Shown here one piece after another: positions 54,529 to 64,000 of a DNA stretch of 64,000 nt. Source of the stretch: Meconema thalassinum (Eukaryota; Arthropoda; Insecta; Orthoptera; Tettigoniidae); the NCBI GenBank assembly GCA_946902985.2, contig OX336395.1, positions 291,891,065 through 291,955,064 on the forward strand, written 5' to 3'. Both the position numbers and the translations under genes were made by a program. The notes below the pieces were generated by a model, which worked only from the letters and a program-made list of their open reading frames with translations, had not been told where the DNA came from and did not search any database. Position 1 is the stretch's first letter. Every line of letters begins with the position of its first letter.

Positions 54529-55162
54529 ACAAATATCCAAAGAAAGATATAAGATAGCTTAGCACTCAAAAAAACAAATGGCTATTTAACTTAATATGGT
54601 GCACCATATAAGTAGGTCACAGAAATGTTGAGCAAAACTAAAAAAATGATATTCAGCCATCAAAACACAGAGAATCAGTGGACAGTTAATTCGTGAATCC
54701 GCTCCAAAACACTGGTCGAAGCTTGAATTGGCAAAAATCACAATACTTCACACCATATGTCAAACATAAGACAATCTCTTCATAATTGATACCTTGATTT
54801 AACCTGAAGTTATGCATTGAGCTAACCTTATTGCCATTTGAAGTTGTTCCTTCCACGCTCGTCTAGTTTGTATGCAGGCATTTGATTTGACTTATGGACC
54901 TGTTGAGCATAAGGCTTCTTCATTGGTTGTGTTCATATGGTGAAGTATTGTGATTTTTGCCAATTCAAACTTCGACCAGTGTTTTGGAGCTGATTCACGA
55001 ATTAACTGTCCACTGATTCTCTGTGTTTTGATGGCTGAATATCATTTTTTTAGTTTTGCTCAACATTTCTGTGACCTACTTATATGGTGCACCATATTAA
55101 GTTAAATAGCCATTTGTTTTTTTGAGTGCTACGCTATCTTATATCTTTCTTTGGATATTTGT

Positions 55163-55219
55163 CTTGCCTGATGAAGGGGATAAAAGCAATTAATCCCTGA
55201 AACATGTACCAGGAGCAAG
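55163..55219 (+). ncRNA. Type-I hammerhead ribozyme motif, right arm
   Basis: CTTGC (55163-55167) pairs with GCAAG (55215-55219) as stem I. Core CTGATGA at 55168-55174. Stem II AGGGG pairs with TCCCT across an AT-rich loop. GAAA at 55199-55202. Stem III is only AC/GT around AT. Predicted cut after GTA at 55208. Very short stem III is typical of hammerheads in Penelope-like elements and animal retrozymes. Confidence 0.82.
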
Positions 55220-55284
55220 TGTAATTATAATTTATTTTCGTTTATGTATTGAATAAGGCGGATATACAATTTGTTAAAACTATT

Positions 55285-55606
55285 TAGTACGTCAATACGG
55301 AACCATCATGGAAACTCGTTTAAATAATAGATACAATAATGAAAGAAAGCAAGGCGGTAACCATGGCAACAGAAACTCACAGGTCCATCTATTGCTGTAA
55401 GACGCAATACAATTCCATTTATTACATTACTGAGATAGTTTGCAAACGTCTATAAGGTTATAACGGAACCAAATTAAGCTGTAAAATTCATCAATACATA
55501 TAATGAATGCTCTTTAAGCGATTTACACGTGCTGGTGTGGTACGGAAGGTCTATTATATTCCTATCCCTATATTGTTATATTATTATTATAATTATTATT
55601 ATTACA
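55285..55606 (+). repeat. Unclassified repeat, copy 1 second half
   Basis: Matches 57095-57345 (GGTAACCATG, TTTGCAAACGTCTATAAGGT, TGTAAAATTCATCAAT, GGAAGGTCTATTATATT), followed by a TTA microsatellite. Confidence 0.6.
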
Positions 55607-56946
55607 CTACGGAAAGGAAGACCGCAGAGGACTGGAAAAAGGGTATAATTGTCCCGATCTTCAAGAAAGGTAGTAGAACAGAATGCAGAAACTATCGGGG
55701 AATAACACTGATGAGTCATTGTGCAAAGATGTTTGAGAGATGTTTGAGAAAGTTTTGGAAAGGAGAATTAGGACAAGGATAGAAGGAGGGATGAGGGAAG
55801 AACAACATGGCTTCAGAGCAGGAAGGTCCACAGTGGATTTGTTTTTTGCTGTAAGGCAGTTACAAGAACAGCACTATGAGTATGGAACAGACCTACTGAT
55901 GACCTTCCTGGACATTGAGAAAGCATATGTCAGTGTATGCAGAAACAAAGTATGGAAGTCCCTGGAGGATAGAGGAGTAGAAAAATGGACTATAAGGAGG
56001 GTAAAGGAGATGTACAAGGGAAGCGTGAGCTGTGTGAAAGTGGGAGGAGAGAGATCGGACTGGTTGAAACAGAGAAACGGCCTGAAACAAGGAAGTGCAC
56101 TGTCACCGTTACTTTTCATTGTGGTGATGGATGACATAATGACCCGAGTGGCACAAGTAATTGGGGAAGGAAAGATGAAAGCAATGGAGTTTGCAGATGA
56201 TTTGATGATTTGGGGAAACAAGGAGGAGGAGGTACAGGAACAGTTGGACGTGTGGGAAGGAATAATACAAGAATATGGGATGAAATTTAGCGTAAATAAG
56301 GGTGAGATGGTGATCACAACCAGGAAGAAGGAAAGAACCACAACGGGAATAACAATTGGTGGGGATCAGCTGAAGAAAGTGGAGAGTTTCAAGTATCTGG
56401 GAAGCCTGATACATGATAATGGAAGAAACGATAGAGAAAAAATGAGCGGGGGAGACAGGCAGAAGCATTCCGGAGGAGTGTGAGAAGCATGTTATGGAGC
56501 AAGGATGTTCCTCAGAACAGCAAAAAGATCATATATCAGACGTACTATGTCCCTATCCTGACGTATGCCTCGGAGACCTGGGCTATGAAAGGAAGGGAGA
56601 AGAGGAAAATACAGGCCAGTGAGATGAGGTTCTTGAGAAGCAGTATTGGAGCTACAAAGATGGACAGAATAAGAAATGAGAGGAACAGAGAATTAATAAA
56701 GGAGTAACCATTACAGGATGGTATAGAAAAATCTAGACTTAGATGGTATGGACATGTAAAACGAATGGAGGATAAGAGGATACCCAGGGGTATATACGAG
56801 ACGAATTGGGAAGGAAAGAGACCGAGAGGAAGACCGAGAGACAGGTGGCTGAAGAGGATGGAGGAGAGGAGAAGACTGGACAGGGGTGGAGGCTGAGAGA
56901 TAGTGGGAAGACAGAAGAAGTTGGAGAGGCCTGTGTTCCAAACAGA
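55607..56946 (+). pseudogene. 5-prime truncated RTE LINE copy
   Basis: Family of 48923-52048. Starts within RT at EDWKKGIIVPIFKKGS, then GFRAGRSTVDLFF, FLDIEKAYVSV, GLKQGSALSPLLF, MEFADDLMIWGNKEEE and YVPILTYASETWAM, with a frame change near 55720 and 56445 and a stop at 56705. The nearly complete C-terminal tail has LRWYGHVKRMEDKRIPR and a GKRPRGRPR-like tract. Ends GTGTTCCAAACAGAAG. It retains both copies of ATGATTTG after FADD, one of which the 48923 element has lost. Confidence 0.86.
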
Positions 56947-57380
56947 AGACAAAGCTCATTTTCAGCCCCTTGGTGTCAGGAAAAAACCTCGGGGTCCCTA
57001 AACAGCCGTAAAGGGTCCCCAAAAACTACATTTTAATGCTCTAAAACCAAGAGTTTCTGAGATATTCCCAGAAAACTAATTTCATTTAATACACTAATGT
57101 AGGAATGCAAGCCTGTAACCATGACAACAGTGTCTCAAAAAGGTACATCCAACTTTCCATCTATTTCTGCAAGAAGTAATGCTACTCCATTTATTAAATT
57201 TCTGTGAAAGTTTGCAAATGGCTATAAGGTTATCACGGAACCAACAAAAACTGTAAAATTCATCAATGCGCTTAAGGAGGTCAAGGGGTACCCTCGATTT
57301 TTTCACAAGACTTAAACGTGCGATGTGTCGTACAGAAGGTCTATTATATCTTCAAACAGCAACATTATTTTCTAAAATTC
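56947..57380 (+). repeat. Unclassified repeat, copy 2
   Basis: Second copy of the 54060-54406 / 55285-55606 sequence, entered internally, directly after the LINE fragment. Same orientation as copy 1. Confidence 0.6.
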
Positions 57381-57860
57381 CTGAATTGAAATAGTTTATT
57401 TTTTATTTTATTTTTTTGCTTTTAGGAATTTGGGCCATTGGAGGCTAAAAAAACCTGAATTTTCATGCACCACAAGCCTTTATAATTTATTAAAGGGGTC
57501 TTCGTCTGGATGCGAACTTGACACAACAGTGAGGGTCAGTTTTCATGTGACGTGTATTGTGTTTCGTCTATGAGGTTTTCAATTTTATTTTCACGTCAGG
57601 AAGTACACGTTAGGTATCATTTATCTTTGTCGACAAACAGGTTCCAAGCCCCTAACCATTGCAACTGTAGCTCAATTGATTACGTTTGGTTATTAATACC
57701 GAAGACCGTTCGAAGAATGGGTACTTCTGCTAGTTTAAAAAATAAGACTGAGTTAAAAAACTGAATCAATACTGTACTTGGTTCACCACACCACGCAACA
57801 GCTCAATGCTTATTCCTGTGAATCAGCACAAATGAATCCGACAACAATGACACTACTTGT
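57381..57860. other. No recognisable feature
   Basis: AT-rich, no supported ORF. Confidence 0.45.
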
Positions 57861-58200
57861 AGAGTGGCTTCGGTGGCGTAGTTGGTAGCATTATGCCCAC
57901 GATTGCGGGTTCAAACCCGGCCGAAGTCGTCGAATTGTTTAAGAACTTTAAAAATCCCTCAGTATGCCTTCCTTCGGAGGGGAAATAAAGCCGGCGGTTC
58001 CATGTCATAGATTTATGGCATGTTAAAGAACCTTCCACTAATTACACTTGTGTGAAGCTAAATTATATATAGGTTAAACATTTGACTAACGTTCTTAGGT
58101 TCCTACGTATGTCGTCAAGAGCCGACTGCAGTGGCATCTGGTAACTAAGTTCTGAACTAGTTGGTCATTGATGGTGGTGTTTGGCGGCAAAAGTAGGAAC
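57861..58200 (+). mobile_element. tRNA-derived SINE (family with 39282 copy)
   Basis: TGGCTTCGGTGGCGTAGTTG, GCGGGTTCAAACCCGGCC, CTTCCTTCGGAGGGGAAATA, TAGATTTATGGCATGTTAAA. The anticodon-region spacing is shorter than in the 39282 copy. Confidence 0.82.
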
Positions 58201-58279
58201 TACTTGAAAAAATTAAATGTCTGCAGTCCTTCCTTGAATTAAAACAGATACACACACTAATACAGTCATCACAATTAAC

Positions 58280-58981
58280 GGCTTGCCACGGTGGGCGAGT
58301 GGATAGCGTGTCGGTCTACTAACCCCAAGATTGCAGGTTCGCTCCTGGCCGTGGTGAGTGATTTTTGAAAGGCTGCTAAAATACGATACGCATGTCATAC
58401 GATGTTGGCATGTCAAAACAAAAGCAAAGCCAACTCCGTACAGGCCATGGAGGCCCTGGGAGTAGTGGAAGGTAGAGGCTTCCACTTTTTGTGACATCGG
58501 CACTAGATGGGATGGAGTTGTCAGCTCCATGCCCGGCCGCCTTTGCTCCCAGGAATCACCCGGTACTCATTTCTGGTGTAGGCTGAGTAAACCCCAGGGC
58601 CATTTGCGTTTCCGAAAGTGGTAGTTTTGTTTCTAAAATCCACTACCTGGGTGGGGATCGAACCCACTCCCTTTCAGTTAGAAGCTCAGCGCCTCTACCA
58701 ACTGCGCCACGCAGCCCCCCTGGCATGTCAAAGGACCCATTTGAATTCAGTAGGCCGAGTTCATAATGGCAAAATTAATCTCGGGAGTTTCCGCCAACAC
58801 AAAGTTCCTCATTTCTCTACTAGAAAGCGCTATAGTGTTCAAGGAGTTTAGATATCTAACATCTAACCTCCTTGACTTTTATAGTGAAGGAACAACGAAA
58901 TTCGACATGCAGGATACCCTCTGGGTGACAAATAACAAAGCTTGCACCTGGCAGCCGAGGCCATACGATATTATTATTATT
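58280..58981 (+). mobile_element. tRNA-derived SINE interrupted by another SINE
   Basis: Head GCCACGGTGGGCGAGTGGAT and TTGCAGGTTCGCTCCTGGCC; tail CGAGGCCATACGATATTATT. Perfect 12-bp duplication ATCACAATTAAC at 58268-58279 and 58982-58993. Confidence 0.9.
58418..58720 (-). mobile_element. tRNA-derived SINE nested in a SINE
   Basis: Minus-strand head GGGCTGCGTGGCGCAGTTGG and GGGTTCGATCCCCACC. Perfect 12-bp duplication TGGCATGTCAAA at 58406-58417 and 58721-58732. It is a tRNA-like head with a long unique body, not a functional tRNA gene. Confidence 0.9.
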
Positions 58982-58993
58982 ATCACAATTAAC

Positions 58994-61012
58994 ACTGGTT
59001 ATCAGACAGATTCTACACACACCCAAAGTACACGGGGCTACATGACCGCGTTGTTGCAGCCCCTAAACTAAGGAATCAACCAACACTACTTGTAGTCGTT
59101 TGCGATGTCTTCAACATTGTCGACCCATCTTTTCCTTTTTGACTGTGCTGGTTCCTGGCATTATTTGTACATGCCCATCACACCTGATTATCCCTTGCTT
59201 AATTTTCTCTACAATATCTGGCTGACCAAACAATCCCTGTAATTCCACATTTGTCCTTATTCTCCATCCATCCTGATCTCTTACTTCTCAAGATCTTCCT
59301 TTCCCACCGTAACAGTCAATGTTCTTCTCTGGTGGTCATCACCCAGCAGTCAGCCATACATAAGTATAGTTCATCTACTGTAAGTTTGCACTTATTTGAC
59401 AGCTAGGGTTGCCAACCTTCATAAGGAAAGACTCAATTTATAACCTGTAGTCCATAACAAATATATACATGTTTTAATCACATGTCAGTTTTTCAGGTCA
59501 TTTTTTCGCTTGTCCCAGTAATTGTGAATATATTGGCAACATATTCTGTCAGCCAGACTGAAAAGTTGCATTATCAAACTGAACTACCACATGCTCGTGG
59601 CGTGGGTGTGCGGTTGGTAATGGACGCTTTACCGTGTTCATCCGCCTGTTCAAATAACGTGATAGTTATAACTTATTATTATAATTGATAATATTGCGCA
59701 AAGTCGTCTGAAAGTATTATTTCCAGATAAATTTATAGTGGTTATCTTAAATGTTGAGTAAATATGTAGCCCGAAAGGTCTCCAGATCAGACATCTTTGT
59801 TTTGACTATAGAGTCTGAAGCAGATATGGATTTTCTTGTTCAAGATATTTATTTTATTTCTCTCTTTTAGAAGGTAAAAGAAAAGGCAGCAGAACTATTG
59901 ATTTCCCCAAGGAAATTGCCCTGGTGATCAATTTTGATATATATTTGTGCAAAAAAATTAGGCCTAAAATATGAGTTGTTGCGTAGGCCTAAAAGTTAAC
60001 TTACATGGTGAAATTTTTTGTACGTTTTATTTTAATATCAATCCAACAGGTCAAGTAATGATCTTATCATCTTAAGGACATCTTACATTATTCCTTAGTA
60101 AGCATTTTCCTTGAGCTGTGAAATGATGAGCCTAAAATTAATTCCACTCTAACATTCAAGTTATCAGCTGCTGTGTCATAGCTCGCACAATGAGGGGCAA
60201 TGAATTGATATTGCAAGATGAATGTAGGTTTAAGCAACTCATAACGGCTGTTCACTCCTTGATGGAATACAGCGGCCATTGCTGGCTGCCATGTGGGTGA
60301 TGGCTCATTGGCTGGAATGCAAGTGGTAGCGGCGGATTGATATATTCTGTTGGACACCTTGTCCCCGCGAGAACTGTCAAAAAGTGCTAAGTTATAGTAA
60401 ATGAACTATATAGCTCTTAGTACTGTTGTGTATATTCTTAGCTTCGAATTGCTGCTGACATTCCTGGATTTGAGTATATTATGCAAGGTACATTAGAGTC
60501 GTATTTCTTATACTCCAGCAATTCTTTTAGGTTTATGCCGAGTCTGTTGAGGGGTTTCGTCTAGGTGCACCAGGTCAGGCTCATCAGAGGGCTCGTGGTA
60601 CACACTGCCCAGACCACTGCCCCCAGCCCATCTTGCACTAGCACGCTGCTATGGAGGACAAATGATTAATTGAGCACGACGTATCACTCGATTCCTTTGC
60701 GCTTTCATTTCGACAATATATCATTTTCATCTTTTCAGGGGGGATATTATGAGTTGTAACTACTAACCTTGATCACTTAATATGTGTTTTTATTGTTTAT
60801 TTAACATTCGCAGCCATGTTCGTCAGCGTATTTAGTGTATGAAACTGCTGCACACACATTGACGTCAGTAGTTGCCAACATGTCCGATTAAAAAAAACAC
60901 CAGATGACATGCGTAACGTAATTATGTGAGGAAATAAATAATTGGGCTTTTGTGTATTTGTAAATAATACTTGTATGAGGCGATGGTCCAACTTAACTTT
61001 ACCGCTATCCCC
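58994..61012. other. About 2 kb with no supported feature
   Basis: Possibly unique, AT-rich DNA. Short ORFs (for example minus strand 60088-60357) lack any motif. Confidence 0.45.
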
Positions 61013-61110
61013 TGTAGCAAGGTTTGGCGACTGTCTGGACGAAACCATTGCTCTGGATAAAATCATTGGTCGCTACTTGGTTAGATGATTGTCTTGACGA
61101 AAATTACTTA
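61013..61110 (-). repeat. Inverted fragment of the 40-bp satellite
   Basis: On the minus strand: ACCAAGTAGCGACCAATG and GGTTTCGTCCAGACAGTC, opposite to the array that starts at 61241. About 1.5 diverged units. Confidence 0.7.
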
Positions 61111-61240
61111 TTGCACTACAAGCAATGGGCACTGGGCCGTAAGCCCCAGGTTAGGATTGTTTTGTATGTAGAACAGTACTGGTTTGGATGAAAATTATTA
61201 TTTAAAAATCACAAATTATTACAGTGGGGAAACAACAAAA

Positions 61241-62305
61241 CAACCCAGTAGCAACCATTCGTTTCAACCAGACAGTGGTCTAACCTAGTAGCGATTAATA
61301 GTTTCACCCAGACAGTGGTCTAACCTAGTAGCGACCAATGGTTTCTTCCAGACAGTCGTCTAACCTAGTAGCGACCAATGGTTTCTTCCAGACAGTCGTC
61401 TAACCTAGTAGCGACCAATGGTTTCGTCCAGACAGTGGTCTAACCTAGTAGCGACCAATGGTTTCGTCCAGACAGTCGTCTAACCCAGTAGCGACCAATG
61501 GTTTCGTCCAGACAGTCGTCTAACCTAGTAGCGACCAATGGTTTCGTCCAGACAGTCGTCTAACCTAGTAGCGACCAATGGTTTCGTCCAGACAGTCGTC
61601 TAACCTAGTAGTGACCAATGGTTTTGTCCAGACAGTGGTCTAAACTAGTAGCGACCAATGGTTTCGTCCAGACAGTGGTCTAAACTAGTAGCGACCAATG
61701 GTTTCGTCCAGACAGTGGTCTAAACTAGTAGCGACCAATGGTTTCGTCCAGACAGTGGTCTATACTAGTGGCGACCAATGGTTTCGTCCAGACAGTGGTC
61801 TAACCTAGTAGCGACCAATGGTTTCGTCCAGACAGTGGTCTAACCCGGCAGGGACCAGTGGTTTCGTCCAGACAGTGGTCTAACCCGGCAGGGACCAGTG
61901 GTTTCGTCCAGACAGTGGTCTAACCCGGTAGCGACCAATGGTTTCGTCCAGACAGTGGTCTAACCTGGTAGCGACCAATGGTTTCGTCCAGACAGTCGTC
62001 TAACCCAGTAGTGACCAATGGTTTCGTCCAGACAGTGGTCTAACCCAGTAGTGACCAATGGTTTCGTCCAGACAGTGGTCTAACCCAGTAGGGACCAATC
62101 GTTTCCTCCGGACGGTCGTCTAACCTAGTAGCGACCAATCGTTTCCTCCAGACGGTCATCTAACCCAGTAGCAACCAATGGTTTCGTCCAGACAGTGGTC
62201 TAACCTAATAGCGACCAATCGTTCCATCCAGACAGTGGTCTAACCAAATAGGGACCAATCGTTCCATCCAGACAGTGGTCTAACCTAATAGCAACCAATC
62301 GTTCC
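61241..62305 (+). repeat. 40-bp tandem satellite, 26 full units
   Basis: Unit: TAACCTAGTAGCGACCAATG then GTTTCGTCCAGACAGTSGTC. 26 units in perfect 40-bp register plus 25 bp of another. Units differ by point changes only; central ones are nearly identical and outer ones more diverged. The array stops at GTTCC, where an LTR starts. Confidence 0.95.
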
Positions 62306-64000
62306 TGGTGTATTCTTTGGAATACACGGTAAGACAGAGTTAGCTTTTGCTGCTCTTTGCTTTAATTCGCTCCTTCCTTTTTCGCAAACACCAACAGTGA
62401 TTTCTTACTTTTTCTTTTATTTGTGCACCTTGCTTACTTCGTTTGTAAGTCTGTTATAGATATATATCTTCCATGATCAACCTAGCGGCATCTAGCAGCT
62501 AACCACTGAAGTTCCTCAACATTTTCACTCTCAAGAGGACTTCCTTACAAGTCAAGCCACCAGATGTCGTCGTTATCGCCAGCTAACATCTCCATGCTCA
62601 AGAGGACTTCTACAACATTCCCATCCACCAGGCTTCGCCATTGACGCCTGCTATCAACTACTTGAAGACCACTTCAAGATACTTAATTTTTGTCATGTTT
62701 GTAATCTTTATGTATGTTCCTTTGTCTGTTTCCCCCACCCTTCTCCCTCCTTGGTACCTTCGTGCATCGTTGAGCGGCTCTCACTTGTGTGTCAGACGTC
62801 AACACTTACAGTTGGAGCCTACTTAAGGCTTGTCTCCTGTCTACTCGAGACATGTTTTAAATATCTACGCCATGTTGTGGATTTAAGCTAACGGTCGCCA
62901 TGGATCATCTACTCTACAAACAATGAGCTAAGTACAACTTCAATGGTTTTTACCGCATTTTAATTGGTTTTAAACAGCTAAATGCTTTTTAATTCTTGTT
63001 TTATAGACTGTGAAATTGCTAAATGCAGTGCAATAACTACCTTCGAAGGATTTTTCTAGTCGTGCTCTAACTATCTAAGCTGACTTTCCACTTAAAAATT
63101 TAGTGTTTCTTGCACAAATTAACTGAGAATGAGTTCTCACACCGCGGGATTCATATTAAACGAAATACTGTCTATAAAAACTTAGCTTTTTCTCCGTGGG
63201 ACCTATTGCCCAATTCAACTGTTATCATAACTCCAGAACTTTCGACATCGAACTATCTTTCTACAAGTAAAATAACCTATCATTTCTTCAAATATGGGAA
63301 TACATTTTCCTCACTGAGAAATTTATGTTGGATAAACCTCTAATCAACATAATTTGTCTTCCTTCGTTGGAGATTTTCAGCTGCATTCAACTGCAACCTA
63401 CAAAAGCTACGACGCAATAAACTCCCGCAAACTAAAATTCAACTAGTGATTTACATAATTGCAATAACTTTTCTCCTTGTGAACTTTCTGTGCTGCAATA
63501 GTGAACTTTTCAAATACACCAATAGACTATAGTGAAAACATTGCCCGTTAAACTACCAATCGCGTCGCATTTGTGAGAGCAATAAATACGGCCGAGAACT
63601 TTCTCCTAAAGTTCCCATTTCCTCCTTCCCAAACACCTTTACTAACAAATTAGGTTAATTTTTAAACTTGGGTCCTTTTCAATGAAGTGTCACCTCTCAG
63701 CAGGTGCCCTCCCAACATTGTTTCATATCTCATAAGTAATTTCTGTATAAGTCGTGTCTAGCACACATTTAAAACCACCTTGGTTTTCCTTTATAACTAA
63801 GGAATTTAATTATTTCTACTCACAACTGAGTTATTTAACTATCTTCTCCAGGTTTCACGAAAGGGTAACTTGCCCTATTTTTCCTCGTAATTACTGTATA
63901 AACATAAAAAGTTATAGAAACTTCTTCTTAATTTCTCTTTCTTTTGTTATAATTTCGAATTTGTTATTTGTTCTTACTTTCAAGATTTCCATATAGGAAT
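62306..64000 (+). repeat. BEL-type LTR, related to the left-edge element, cut by window end
   Basis: Starts TGGTGTATTC. Aligns throughout with the minus-strand LTR 7058 to about 5310: CAAACACCAACAGTGAT, CCTAGCGGCATCTAGCAGC, CGCCATGTTG, AGACTGTGAAATTG, TCTCCAGGTTTCAC. Clearly diverged, so a related family or an old copy. The element would continue to the right; about 700 bp of LTR are expected beyond the window. Confidence 0.82.
63172..63180 (+). promoter_or_regulatory. TATA box in second BEL-type LTR
   Basis: CTATAAAAA, followed by CTTAGCTTTT, aligned with the TATA box at 6274-6282 of the other LTR. Confidence 0.55.

Larger units (their letters stand above)
54407..55284. mobile_element. Fold-back element with a hammerhead ribozyme in each arm
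   Basis: Arms of about 345 bp (54407-54755 and 54942-55284) are near-perfect inverted repeats, for example TATGGTGCACCATAT, ACAGTTAATTCGTGAATC and CAATTTGTTAAAACTATT. The central 185 bp is unique. No ORF. It is inserted in a diverged repeat. Confidence 0.85.

Noticed and set aside
60088..60357. 89-codon minus-strand ORF in otherwise empty DNA
   Set aside because: Near chance length for this base composition and without any recognisable domain.
61001..62300. Hammerhead motifs within the 40-bp satellite
   Set aside because: GACGAAACC recurs on the minus strand, but there is no CTGANGA within pairing distance.
61241..62305. CRISPR-like array
   Set aside because: The 40-bp units are contiguous, without unique spacers, in a eukaryotic transposon context.

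Overview
The window looks like nuclear DNA of an arthropod with a large, repeat-rich genome. The evidence is eukaryotic transposons only: BEL/Pao and Ty3/Gypsy LTR elements, RTE- and CR1/Jockey-type LINEs, tRNA-derived SINEs, mariner/Tc1, pogo/Tigger and hAT relatives, and hammerhead-bearing fold-back elements. I found no host gene, rRNA gene, functional tRNA gene or CRISPR array. My memory of the SINE types points to an orthopteroid insect, but that is inference and the sequence alone cannot prove it.

Layout. 1-7058: a young BEL/Pao element on the minus strand. Its gag and protease are recognisable, its reverse transcriptase (RT), RNase H and integrase core are missing, and an unrecognised but open 430-codon stretch joins protease to the integrase C-terminus. 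It is inserted in a decayed Gypsy pol (7059-9500). 9690-12391: a decayed LINE with a SINE beside its YADD motif. 13205-15056: a candidate inverted-repeat element with a nested SINE. 15293-19262: a CR1-type LINE with PHD and SGNH-esterase domains and a 2A-like peptide. 19624-21895: a long palindrome with hammerhead-like motifs, split by a mariner and a MITE. 23291-33238: a region bounded by matching inverted ends that contains a CR1/Jockey LINE whose RT active-site codons are interrupted by an intact RTE LINE (25087-28521). 33322-35785: an IS630-like element with a nested mariner, then a 'two 3-prime ends' mariner. 37488-38240: a Tigger relic. 39801-46660: two related RTE LINEs in the same orientation. 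48059-52048: a hAT MITE and another RTE LINE. 52103-53508: a short DNA element and a second 'two 3-prime ends' mariner. 54407-55284: a fold-back element with a good type-I hammerhead motif in each arm. 57861-58981: SINEs, one nested inside another. 61241-62305: a 40-bp satellite. 62306-64000: the start of an LTR homologous to the BEL LTR at the left edge, in the opposite orientation.

No metabolic pathway is present. The relationships between genes are those of mobile elements: autonomous LINEs (25087-28521 has an uninterrupted 992-codon ORF; 39801-43410 has one nonsense codon) probably mobilise the SINEs, and nested insertions with exact target-site duplications give a relative chronology. 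The points most worth following are the BEL element with its replaced pol, the hammerhead fold-backs, the repeated mirror-ended mariner architecture, and the base-paired hairpin at the start of the BEL LTRs.
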